From K23-9 sp964460665 (GTDB lineage Bacteria > Planctomycetota > Planctomycetia > Pirellulales > Pirellulaceae), in assembly GCA_964460665.1 (NCBI GenBank), contig CAYWSL010000006.1:1-64000 (forward strand): a DNA stretch of 64,000 nucleotides. The letters are read 5' to 3'. Both the position numbers and the translations under genes were made by a program. The notes beneath the pieces were generated by a model, which saw only the letters and a list, made by a program, of their open reading frames with translations, had not been told where the DNA came from and made no database searches. Below, in pieces: positions 45,952 through 53,174 of this stretch; positions within the stretch are counted from its first letter, which is position 1, and every line of letters starts with the position of its first letter.

Positions 45952-46179
45952 ATGCAACAACTTAAGCTCTTCAGAGGTGTGGACAACGAGATGGCGGAAC
46001 TGGAACGCCAGATCAATCGCTGGATGCGCAAAAGTGGTGCGCGGATTCTGAACGTGACCGGAAACTTGGCAAGTAACAGCCAAGGCAGTGCAGGTCCAAT
46101 GAACAGCTTTGTGGGCGGCGATATTTTGGTCATCGTGCTGTACGAAATCGACGCACCAAAGAAGACACGCTCTGCATAG
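45952..46179 (+). CDS. small conserved-looking protein
   Basis: A 75-residue protein: MQQLKLFRGVDNEMAELERQ opens a likely amphipathic helix, GARILNVTGNLASNS a strand-turn, and GGDILVIVLYEIDAP a final strand. The helix plus two-strand pattern resembles a small family I associate with Pirellulaceae, but I cannot name a function. Composition and the clean ATG favour a real gene over chance. It lies between the large exported protein and a palindromic repeat. Confidence 0.6.
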   Translation: MQQLKLFRGVDNEMAELERQINRWMRKSGARILNVTGNLASNSQGSAGPMNSFVGGDILVIVLYEIDAPKKTRSA

Positions 46180-46207
46180 TCAGAACGCAGGCGGCAACCA
46201 AAACGGA

Positions 46208-46265
46208 GGCCACGACCTGTCCTGGCAAAACGCATGGGGTTGATGCGTCAGGACAGGTCCTGGCC
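46208..46265. repeat. REP-like palindrome
   Basis: GGCCACGACCTGTCCTG (46208-46224) and CAGGACAGGTCCTGGCC (46249-46265) pair at 16 of 17 positions. An inner stem ACGCAT/ATGCGT (46230-46246) closes the loop. There is no T-run and no gene inside. It is another example of the intergenic palindromes of this genome. Confidence 0.7.
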
Positions 46266-46487
46266 TACGGTTCTCTTGGCTTCAAACGCTAAAAATCTTG
46301 ATTCTGGTGAACCTTTTTCCCGCAGAACACTCGAAAACTCTATCCAGATTTGTCTTGTCGGACACTTGCTTGGCAACGATAATGCGGATGTCGGGTCGCA
46401 ATACGCGTTGCGACGGACTTGTTTTTGTACGCTGCCCAGACTCGTTCTGGTTGGCACCTGAGTTTGGAAGCGTCTAACTAGCTTTTG

Positions 46488-46623
46488 AAAGGAGGTGATC
46501 AAGTGGATTATTGCTTTACTTGCCAACGGGGTGGTCAAAACCCGTAGCTGAGAAAGTCGGCGGGCTGGAGCCACGGCAACAGCCACCCCACTCGCGATCA
46601 TCTTTTTGATGCGAGAATAATAG
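46488..46623 (+). promoter_or_regulatory. candidate leader/attenuator RNA with mini-ORF
   Basis: AAAGGAGGTGATC (46488-46500) is a 13-base perfect complement of the usual 16S rRNA 3' end, far stronger than any other site here. It is followed at 7 bases from GGAGG by a GTG opening a 14-codon ORF. GGGGTGG (46528-46534, within the ORF) pairs perfectly with CCACCCC (46582-46588), competing with ACGGG/CCCGT (46526-46545) at the ORF end. An inner GGCTG/CAGCC stem (46563-46584) and a CTCGC..GCGAG hairpin (46591-46615) follow, then an intrinsic terminator. The design looks like translation-coupled attenuation or a small structured RNA. It matches no riboswitch class I could place. Confidence 0.5.
46503..46547 (+). 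CDS. 14-codon leader peptide candidate
   Basis: GTG start 7 bases after the GGAGG of a perfect Shine-Dalgarno. The peptide would be MDYCFTCQRGGQNP, with two Cys in a C-x-x-C spacing and a Gly-Gly pair whose codons lie in the GGGGTGG pairing sequence. Its stop lies inside the ACGGG/CCCGT hairpin. Ribosome movement here would decide which stem forms. It is too short to be a normal gene; its strong ribosome site is the reason to list it. Confidence 0.45.
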   Translation: MDYCFTCQRGGQNP

Positions 46624-46668
46624 CCCGTTTGTTGAGATTCTACCTTGGTCTCGACAAACGGGTTTTTT
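46624..46668 (+). terminator. strong intrinsic terminator
   Basis: CCCGTTTGTTGAGA (46624-46637) pairs with TCTCGACAAACGGG (46649-46662), with one G-T wobble, around an 11-base loop, and TTTTTT follows at once (46663-46668). This is the clearest Rho-independent terminator in the window. It ends the leader-like RNA that starts upstream of 46488. The DUF368 gene starts further downstream. Confidence 0.85.
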
Positions 46669-46827
46669 CATGCGCCTACGCCGCCGCTATCCGCCGACGC
46701 CCCGAATCGCCGCTGTGCATTTTTCGCCAGCCAAGTATCCTGTGCCCAACGCGGGGCAAATCGCAGCGGCAAATCGCAACCACTTTGAACCTAAACAGCA
46801 ACCTTGAACGAATCAAATCACGAGTCG

Positions 46828-47037
46828 AATCACGATACAGATAGTCAGAACAGTGTCGGCGACGACAGTCCATTGGATCCAANNNNNNNNNNNNNNNNNN
46901 NNNNNNNNNNNNNNNNNNNNNNNNNNNNNNNNNNNNNNNNNNNNNNNNNNNNNNNNNNNNNNNNNNNNNNNNNNNNNNNNNNAATCACGATACAGATAGT
47001 CAGAACAGTGTCGGCGACGACAGTCCATTGGATCCAA
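46828..47037. other. false assembly gap inside the 5' end of the DUF368 gene
   Basis: 100 N (46883-46982) lie between two identical 55-bp sequences (46828-46882 and 46983-47037), as at 36825. Joining them through one copy restores a continuous frame from a TTG at 46804, reading MNESNHESNHDTDSQN then through DDSPLDP into the DUF368 protein. The DUF368 N terminus may thus be about 26 residues longer than it appears here. Confidence 0.85.
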
Positions 47038-48014
47038 TGAACATGCCGACCATGGTGACTCGTTCATTGTTCGGCGGTGTCCTGATGGGTTTGGCCAACC
47101 TGGTTCCCGGTATCAGCGGTGGGACGATGTTGCTGGCCGCTGGAATCTATCCACGGTTCATTGACGCGATCGCCAATCTAACGCGGTTGAAGTTTCGTTT
47201 TCATTCACTCCTGGTACTCGCGTGTGTCGTCGGCGCAGCAGGCCTTGGCATTCTGATCTTTGCGGGAACACTAAAAGACCTGGTCGTTCAGCAGCGTTGG
47301 GTGATGTACAGTTTGTTCATTGGCCTAACACTTGGTGGCGTTCCGATTGTTTGGAAGATGGCCAAACCGGTGTCGCCAGGTTTGATCGCGGCGGGCGTGA
47401 TTTCATTCTTGGCCATGATTGGATTGGCTGTCCTGCAAGCGACCGGCTACACGGGCGGCGGGCAGTCGAATTTCGTCATGCTATTCATTGCAGGACTGGC
47501 GGGAGCCAGCGCGATGATCTTGCCGGGTGTATCGGGCGGCTACTTGCTGTTGTTGCTAGGCCAATACGTTCCGATCTTGTCCGGCGTGGATCAGTTCAAG
47601 GACGCATTGAAGGCGCGCGACTTCGACGCTTTGATGGGACCGCTTTTCAGTGTGGTTTTGCCGGTCGGACTGGGCGTGGTTGTTGGCGTGGTCGTCGTAG
47701 GCAACTTGCTGCAATGGCTGCTGGCTCACAAACGCAAAGCAACCTTGGGTGCCTTGCTGGGATTGCTGCTGGGTTCAACGATCGGGCTTTGGCCGTTCCA
47801 AATGCCGGTCAAGCCAAAGATCGGCGACATCGTCAAAGGCCAAGCCGTGACCGCCGAGCGTCTCGATGAAATCGAAAAAGACGACTGGCCAACGACGTTC
47901 TTTACCCCCAGCGGCAAAATGGTGGGAATGTCACTTGGACTAATCGCAATCGGTTTCGGCATCACGATGGGCATCGCACGAATCGGTGGCAAGGAAGAAA
48001 CGGCTGGGGCGTAG
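47037..48014 (+). CDS. DUF368 membrane protein, PopT-type undecaprenyl-phosphate translocase
   Basis: A 325-residue membrane protein with about eight to ten helices. The DUF368 signatures are GVLMGLANLVPGISGGTMLLAAGIYPRFIDA and, in the second repeat, AGASAMILPGVSGGYLLLLLGQY; the repeated PG(I/V)SGG loops are shared with the related UppP-like fold. DUF368 proteins (PopT) return undecaprenyl phosphate to the inner face of the membrane after envelope synthesis. ATG 47037 is the first in the uninterrupted sequence; collapsing the false gap upstream allows a start at TTG 46804. The C-terminal cytosolic tail is short. uppP follows about 330 bp downstream, with a sigma-factor remnant between. Confidence 0.9.
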   Translation: MNMPTMVTRSLFGGVLMGLANLVPGISGGTMLLAAGIYPRFIDAIANLTRLKFRFHSLLVLACVVGAAGLGILIFAGTLKDLVVQQRWVMYSLFIGLTLGGVPIVWKMAKPVSPGLIAAGVISFLAMIGLAVLQATGYTGGGQSNFVMLFIAGLAGASAMILPGVSGGYLLLLLGQYVPILSGVDQFKDALKARDFDALMGPLFSVVLPVGLGVVVGVVVVGNLLQWLLAHKRKATLGALLGLLLGSTIGLWPFQMPVKPKIGDIVKGQAVTAERLDEIEKDDWPTTFFTPSGKMVGMSLGLIAIGFGITMGIARIGGKEETAGA

Positions 48015-48026
48015 TCCAGATTGTCG

Positions 48027-48190
48027 CGCGAGCAGTGCAAAGCGAAGATCGAGCCGAAAACTTGGCAGGCCTTTTGGCGGACGGTCGTCGTGGGAGAAAC
48101 CCGCAGCAATGTTGGCCGAGCAACTTGGGATTAGTGTTGCAAGCGTTTACAAAGCAATGTCACGTGTCCTTCGCAAGTTGAGATCAAGGT
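48027..48190 (+). pseudogene. remnant of an ECF sigma factor (region 4)
   Basis: Reading the frame starting at 48027 gives PKTWQAFWRTVVVGETRSNV. Reading the frame that opens at 48109 gives LAEQLGISVASVYKAMSRVL, then RKLRSRCR. Joined by a +1 shift near 48105 they form the typical end of a planctomycete ECF sigma factor: the tryptophan-rich helix followed by the region-4 helix-turn-helix. No sigma region 2 remains upstream (DUF368 ends at 48014). It is a truncated, frameshifted fossil between DUF368 and uppP. Confidence 0.65.
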
Positions 48191-48341
48191 GTCGGAAATT
48201 CCCTTGTAGAGTTGCAGTCGTTTTGTCGCCGAAAGACGATATTTTCGGAAAAGGTTCAGCACACCATTCAGATTCGCCGATGCGCAATGTAGTGTTGCTA
48301 CAACCCTTTACTCCTTGCACTTACTCGCTGGTTTCAAACAC

Positions 48342-49160
48342 GTGATCATTGTTCTTGTCCTTGCTGTCGTTCAGGGGATCGCTGAATTTCTCCCGATCAG
48401 TTCGTCGGGCCACTTGGTCCTTTTGGGGTCCATGCTGGAGAATATGACTTCGCTTGGCAGTGCTGCGACCAAGGTAAAAAGTGAAGAGCCAACGCTAGAG
48501 ATCATTCTGCACGCTGGAACGCTGGGTTCGATTCTGGTCGTCTATTGGCGTCGGATTCTGGATTTGCTGACCAGTGATCGTCGCGTCATCATGCTGTTGG
48601 TCTTTGGCACCATCCCTGCTGCCGCAGTTGGGCTGACCATCAAGAAGATGTTTCCCAGCCTGTTTCATAACACGTACTTGGCTGGTGCGATGTTGATTCT
48701 GACCGGTGTGATGCTGATCGTACTGGGGAAGCTGAAACCACGCGAAGGCAGCTACCAAAAGCTAAGCGTGGTCGCCGCGATCTTAGTTGGCTGCTTTCAG
48801 GCCGTCGCCATCCTGCCGGGCATCAGCCGCAGTGGGTCCACGATCTTGGGAGGCCGCTTGCTGGGCCTCAAAAACGAGGACTCGCTGACTTTCTCGTTTT
48901 TGCTGGCAATTCCTGCCATTTTGGGGGCAACTCTCCTGTCACTGAAGGACTTGTACGAGAACTACTCCAACGGAATACAGCAGGCCCACCAGGCGCCAGA
49001 ATTGGTCGCTGGAGCTGTCGTTTCGTTTATAATCGGTGTAGTGGCACTGAAATGGCTAATCAGGTGGAGTCAAAATGACCGATTACACTACTTTGCATGG
49101 TGGTGCATCCCCTTCGGTATTCTCGCAATATGCTTGTCATTTGGCGGATATATTGCCTGA
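48342..49160 (+). CDS. uppP: undecaprenyl-diphosphatase
   Basis: A 272-residue membrane phosphatase (BacA/UppP) that removes one phosphate from undecaprenyl diphosphate to recycle the lipid carrier for peptidoglycan or other envelope polymers. Signature sites are QGIAEFLPISSSGHLVLLG (catalytic Glu in AEFLP and the SSSGH loop) and AILPGISRSGSTI (catalytic Arg in GISRSG), with IILHAGTLGSILVVYWR between. The GTG at 48342 fits the usual N terminus; a TTG at 48315 is an alternative. It is downstream of DUF368 in the same direction, and lexA follows by 166 bp. Confidence 0.93.
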   Translation: MIIVLVLAVVQGIAEFLPISSSGHLVLLGSMLENMTSLGSAATKVKSEEPTLEIILHAGTLGSILVVYWRRILDLLTSDRRVIMLLVFGTIPAAAVGLTIKKMFPSLFHNTYLAGAMLILTGVMLIVLGKLKPREGSYQKLSVVAAILVGCFQAVAILPGISRSGSTILGGRLLGLKNEDSLTFSFLLAIPAILGATLLSLKDLYENYSNGIQQAHQAPELVAGAVVSFIIGVVALKWLIRWSQNDRLHYFAWWCIPFGILAICLSFGGYIA

Positions 49161-49280
49161 TCGTGAATAGAATCGCCAGAAATTGACGGATATCTTGTAT
49201 GTAGAAGGTAGGGTCTGGTAGACTTTTTAGGGTTAGGACCGCCCGCCGGGAAGGTGTCGAAGTAACGTAATCCAGTCTGA

Positions 49281-49299
49281 TGGTTGAATTAATCAACCA
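49281..49299. promoter_or_regulatory. perfect palindrome before lexA, operator candidate
   Basis: TGGTTGA-ATTAA-TCAACCA is a perfect inverted repeat with 7-bp arms, ending 27 bp before the lexA ATG. LexA proteins usually repress their own gene through a palindromic box, but boxes differ between phyla and this one lacks the CTG-N10-CAG or GAAC-N4-GTTC patterns. It may be a LexA box of this group or a small RNA hairpin. Confidence 0.35.
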
Positions 49300-49326
49300 A
49301 AGGGCCACGAAAAGGGGATTTGAAGA

Positions 49327-49926
49327 ATGGCTTCCACACAACTGACCGAACGTCAGCAGAATGTGTACAACATGATCCGCGAGCTAATCGTAGGTCGTGG
49401 ATACGGGCCAACTGTGCGTGAAATTGGTGAACATTTTGGCATCAAGAGCCCCAATGGGGTGATGTGTCATTTGCGAGCCTTAGAGCGTAAAGGCTTGATT
49501 CGCCGCAGCCCAAATAAGTCGCGTGCAATCGAATTGACTCAATCTGCTGACCGAAACGGTCACAGCCTACCTTTAGCAGGTATGGTCGCGGCAGGTCCAA
49601 CGGCGCTTGCATTCGGTCAGAACAACCGCGTCGATTTCAGCGAGATGTTCTTTCAAGATGACCGCTTTATCTTGCGTGTCTCTGGCGACTCGATGATTGA
49701 TGCCCATATCACCGATGGTGACTATGTGATCATTCAAAAGCAGGACACCGCCGAGCCAGGGCAGATGGTTGTCGCTCAGACGCCAACTGGTGAAACGCTG
49801 AAGTACTGGCATCCAGAAGGCGACCGAATTCGGTTGCAGCCCGCCAACAAAAACATGGAACCGATCTACGTCAAAGAAGCGACTGTGATTGGTATCGCTG
49901 TAGGTGTCGTTCGCTCCGGCATGTAG
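49327..49926 (+). CDS. lexA: LexA repressor
   Basis: A 199-residue SOS repressor/self-protease. The N-terminal winged helix has LTERQQNVYNMIRELIVGRGYGPTVREIG and the recognition region FGIKSPNGVMCHLRALERKG. The cleavage site is in VAAGPTA, between Ala89 and Gly90. The serine-lysine dyad is Ser122 (RVSGDSM) and Lys159 (GETLKYW). When RecA-ssDNA filaments form, LexA cuts itself and DNA-repair genes are released. It stands alone, converging on the sigma-54 regulator gene; a palindrome lies just before the start. Confidence 0.96.
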   Translation: MASTQLTERQQNVYNMIRELIVGRGYGPTVREIGEHFGIKSPNGVMCHLRALERKGLIRRSPNKSRAIELTQSADRNGHSLPLAGMVAAGPTALAFGQNNRVDFSEMFFQDDRFILRVSGDSMIDAHITDGDYVIIQKQDTAEPGQMVVAQTPTGETLKYWHPEGDRIRLQPANKNMEPIYVKEATVIGIAVGVVRSGM

Positions 49927-49997
49927 CCGACGTCACTTATCGCCAAAAGTGAATAACGAAGTCTCGTTCGATCGTGTTGATCGCACGAGATTCTTTT

Positions 49998-51347
49998 TTA
50001 GCCAGCCATGCGACGTTCTTCGGCGGCATTCAATTTGTTGTAGAGCGTTCTAGCACTAACGCCCAGTTCTTCGGCGGCAGCTTTCTTGTCACCGTTATGA
50101 CGTTCGATGGCGCGTTCAATGGCAATCGCCTCGATTTCGCGAAGTGACATCGGACCGGTGTCGCGAATTTCTTTGCGCAACTGCCGTTGACTGAAGTGGC
50201 TTGGCAAGTCTTCGACGCCAATTGGCATTTCGTCGCAAAGGATCGAAGCGTGTTCAACCACGTTGGCTAACTCGCGGACATTGCCAGGCCAACGGTGGGA
50301 GATCAATTCGTCGGCTGCTTCGGCAGTAAACGGCTGCTCCAAACTTCCGTCCGTGCGGTGCCGACGCAGAAGATGCGTTGCCAGTGTGATGATATCCCCG
50401 GGGCGTTCTCGTAGTGCGGGCACGTGAATCTCGAACGTATTGATGCGAAACATCAGGTCTTCGCGAAACGTTCCGTCCAGCACCATCTGCTCAAGATCGC
50501 GGTGCGTTGCACAGACAATTCGCACGTTCACATTGACCGTTTGGTTGTCACCCAGACGCCGAATATCACCTGTTTCTAAAACACGCAGCAGCTTGGCTTG
50601 CATCGCGAGTGGCAGTTCGCCGATTTCGTCTAAGAAGATCGTGCCACCATCTGCTACTTCGAATAGACCGACGCGAGCAGAATCGGCTCCCGTGTAAGCA
50701 CCTTTGCAGTGCCCAAACAGTTCGCTTTCGATCAAGTTCTCTGGTAGCGCGCCGCAGTTCACTGCAACCAGTGGTTCTTCGGCGCGAAGACTTTGCTCAT
50801 GCACGGCTCGGGCGACCAGTTCTTTACCGCACCCGGTTTCTCCGCGAATCAACACGGTGCTTTCCGAAGGGCTGACTTTGGCGATCAGCTTGCGTACCGC
50901 GTTCATCGCTGGTGCTTCGCCGATTAGTTTCGGGTCGCCTTGGACTTGGTGAAGCCGATGCTGAAGCGCAGTCAACTGCCGCTTAGTGCTGCGACGTTGA
51001 GCAATTCGCCCCAGCATTTCAGCGATGTGTGTCAGTGGACAGGGCTTCGTTAAGTACTCGAATGCTTGATGCCGAAGCGCAGCGATTGCGGTTTCCTGGC
51101 TGGGCTTGCCAGTCATCACAACGGCTTCGATTTCCGGTCGTAACTCGCGTGCCTTGCCGATCACTTCGATGCCGTTCATTCCGGGCATGTCTAGGTCGAC
51201 AATCAGACAGTCAAACGACTCCTTTTCCATGGCAGCCACTGCGGTCAAACCATCAGGGCACACGACAACGGAGTGTCCCATGCGTTCTAGGTTCGTCCGC
51301 ATCAACTCTTGCAGATTGGCTTCATCGTCGGCAAACAGGATGTGCAT
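49998..51347 (-). CDS. NtrC-family sigma-54-dependent response regulator
   Basis: A 449-residue regulator. The receiver has ADDE near the start, phospho-Asp51 (LIVDLDMPGMNG) and Lys in YLTKPC. The central AAA+ domain has Walker A GETGCGKE, the sigma-54 contact loop GAYTGA (Tyr instead of the usual Phe of GAFTGA), Walker B GGTIFLDEIGELP and the ESELFGH motif. The C-terminal Fis-type helix-turn-helix ends AAEELGVSARTLYNKLN. It activates transcription with RNA polymerase-sigma-54 by ATP hydrolysis. The ATG at 51347 was chosen (MHILFADDE); an ATG at 51380 would overlap the kinase. It is paired with the histidine kinase 10 bp upstream. Confidence 0.93.
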   Translation of the reverse strand: MHILFADDEANLQELMRTNLERMGHSVVVCPDGLTAVAAMEKESFDCLIVDLDMPGMNGIEVIGKARELRPEIEAVVMTGKPSQETAIAALRHQAFEYLTKPCPLTHIAEMLGRIAQRRSTKRQLTALQHRLHQVQGDPKLIGEAPAMNAVRKLIAKVSPSESTVLIRGETGCGKELVARAVHEQSLRAEEPLVAVNCGALPENLIESELFGHCKGAYTGADSARVGLFEVADGGTIFLDEIGELPLAMQAKLLRVLETGDIRRLGDNQTVNVNVRIVCATHRDLEQMVLDGTFREDLMFRINTFEIHVPALRERPGDIITLATHLLRRHRTDGSLEQPFTAEAADELISHRWPGNVRELANVVEHASILCDEMPIGVEDLPSHFSQRQLRKEIRDTGPMSLREIEAIAIERAIERHNGDKKAAAEELGVSARTLYNKLNAAEERRMAG

Positions 51348-51357
51348 CGATGGTCGT

Positions 51358-53007
51358 TCAGGCCGCTTTGGCAGTGTCATAGTTCCGTCCCGTCATTGAA
51401 TAGTGGTGTTCGGTTTCGTCGTCCTTGACATCGGTGATAGGCAACGTCATCTCCATTCGAGATCCCTTTCCTTCACCGCCGCTGCTGGCGACCAGTGATC
51501 CGTGATGCTGCGAAACGATGCGATAGGTAATGCTAAGCCCCAGGCCTGTGCCGGTTCCGTCGCGACGACGTGTAAAGAACGGCTCGAACAAGTGATTCAG
51601 TACTTCCGAGTTCATTCCGCAGCCGTTGTCATAGACTCCGACATAAGCTTGTCCGTCTCTGTTGCGGACATGAACAACAACCCGTCCGTCCTCTTCTACG
51701 CTTTCCAATGCGTTGGTGACAAGATTCAAGACGACTTGGCGAATTTCGTGCGAATTGCAATGGGCAGTGACCGACGGAGCGCATTCAACACGCAACTGCT
51801 TGCATTTGTACTTTCCCAGTGTGCTGACGATTTCCACCACGTCCTTTACCAAGGCCACGAGATCAACCGATGTGCGGCTGATGTCTCCCAGTCGGCTGAA
51901 ATCGAGCAGCCGTTCGGTGATGCCTTTGCAGCGATAGGCTTCTTGCTGAATGCGTGGCAAGTTGACTTGCAGCGACTTGGAAATGTCTACGTCGATGGCG
52001 TTGGGATTCGCCATCAGCAAGTCATCCAGTTCGGCCTGTAGCGATTCTGCGCTCCAAGCGATACTGGCGAGCGGATTGTTGATTTCGTGCGCGACGCCGG
52101 CGGCCAGGAAACCGACGCTGGCGAGTTGTTCGTTTTGGATCACTTCTCGCGTTCGTTCTTTGACTTGACGATCAAGTTCGTCGTTTGTCATTCGCTGGCG
52201 ATCGTAGACGTCGCGAAACTTTGTGCTCATGCCATTCATGGCTTCGGCAAGTTCGTTCAGTTCATCGTTGGTCCCAAGATCGATTCGGTGACCATACTGA
52301 CCGCTCGCGACCAATCTTGATCCCGCCAATAAGGTGTGGAATGGTTTTGCGACTAAGGACTGAAACGAAAACCACAGCACGGATACAAGGAAGACGGCGA
52401 TGGCCATGCAGACTAGGTTCACAACAATCCAGCCCTTGTACTGACCACGCACATCTTCGCTGAAGTGAACCATTTCACTATGGATCAGATCCAGATGCGA
52501 TTGCGTCTTCTGAACCAACTGAGTTGCCAATGCGGCGAACTGCAGTTCGCCTTGGCGTGTCATCATGGCTGGTTCGACCATCAGCTGGTCAATCGATTCC
52601 ATGACGGTTTGGATATCGGCCAAGCTTTGTTGTTGCCTGTGGCGATCTACCAAGATACGTGCGTTGTCGCTGGAACTTTCCAGTTCCGCTTTGTATTCAG
52701 TCAGCGTCAGTTCCAATTCGATCAAGTTTTGCGTGATCGAATAATTTTCGATTTCCTTTTCACTGCCCGACAGCAATGAGGTGTGCCGGATCTTGATTAG
52801 TCGGTCGTGACTTTGGCGAATGGCCTGGGCGCAGCGGCATAGCTCATTCGCATGCGGGATTTCAGTTGCTTGCTGGCGCACCGAGTCAGCGAGTCGGCGA
52901 TATCGATGTGCTCCCATGACGGCGCTAAACGCCAGGAAACAAAAGATCATGGTTAGAACAGCAAGCGCATAAACCAGCTTGGTTCGGATGGATCTTCGAT
53001 GAAGCAC
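51358..53007 (-). CDS. sensor histidine kinase partnered with the NtrC-type regulator
   Basis: A 549-residue sensor. It has membrane helix 1 (about 11-32), a helical periplasmic sensor (33-190) rich in Gln and Glu coiled-coil segments, and membrane helix 2 (about 192-214). HAMP follows (about 215-275), then a HisKA domain with the phospho-acceptor His307 in AAGVAHEINNPLAS. HATPase_c has the N-box NLVTNALESVEEDG, the G1 box VYDNGCGM and TGTGLGLSITYRIV. The four-helix-bundle-like sensor is of the type that senses small ligands or envelope state. Its stop is 10 bp before the cognate regulator's ATG, so they form one two-component system. Confidence 0.93.
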   Translation of the reverse strand: MLHRRSIRTKLVYALAVLTMIFCFLAFSAVMGAHRYRRLADSVRQQATEIPHANELCRCAQAIRQSHDRLIKIRHTSLLSGSEKEIENYSITQNLIELELTLTEYKAELESSSDNARILVDRHRQQQSLADIQTVMESIDQLMVEPAMMTRQGELQFAALATQLVQKTQSHLDLIHSEMVHFSEDVRGQYKGWIVVNLVCMAIAVFLVSVLWFSFQSLVAKPFHTLLAGSRLVASGQYGHRIDLGTNDELNELAEAMNGMSTKFRDVYDRQRMTNDELDRQVKERTREVIQNEQLASVGFLAAGVAHEINNPLASIAWSAESLQAELDDLLMANPNAIDVDISKSLQVNLPRIQQEAYRCKGITERLLDFSRLGDISRTSVDLVALVKDVVEIVSTLGKYKCKQLRVECAPSVTAHCNSHEIRQVVLNLVTNALESVEEDGRVVVHVRNRDGQAYVGVYDNGCGMNSEVLNHLFEPFFTRRRDGTGTGLGLSITYRIVSQHHGSLVASSGGEGKGSRMEMTLPITDVKDDETEHHYSMTGRNYDTAKAA

Positions 53008-53174
53008 GCCATGCCCTCCCTAGCAGTTTGCGTGTTGGATATCGTCCCCTTTGACTGCACGCTGCTTAGTGATTTGGGGCTCACAGCAGCGGTCACAGCC
53101 GAGAGTAGACATCTTGGGTTCCTGCAGCAAGATGAACCCGAATCGTGATTGCTAGCGACTCAAGCGTTTGGCCG

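Noticed and set aside
46234..46461. 75-codon plus-strand frame upstream of the leader-like element
   Set aside because: Starts inside a palindromic repeat and has no protein-like composition.
46525..46588. Possible TPP, SAM or cobalamin riboswitch (GCTGAGA and CACGGCAACAG look suggestive)
   Set aside because: Lacks the other conserved blocks of those classes, and the downstream genes do not fit their ligands.
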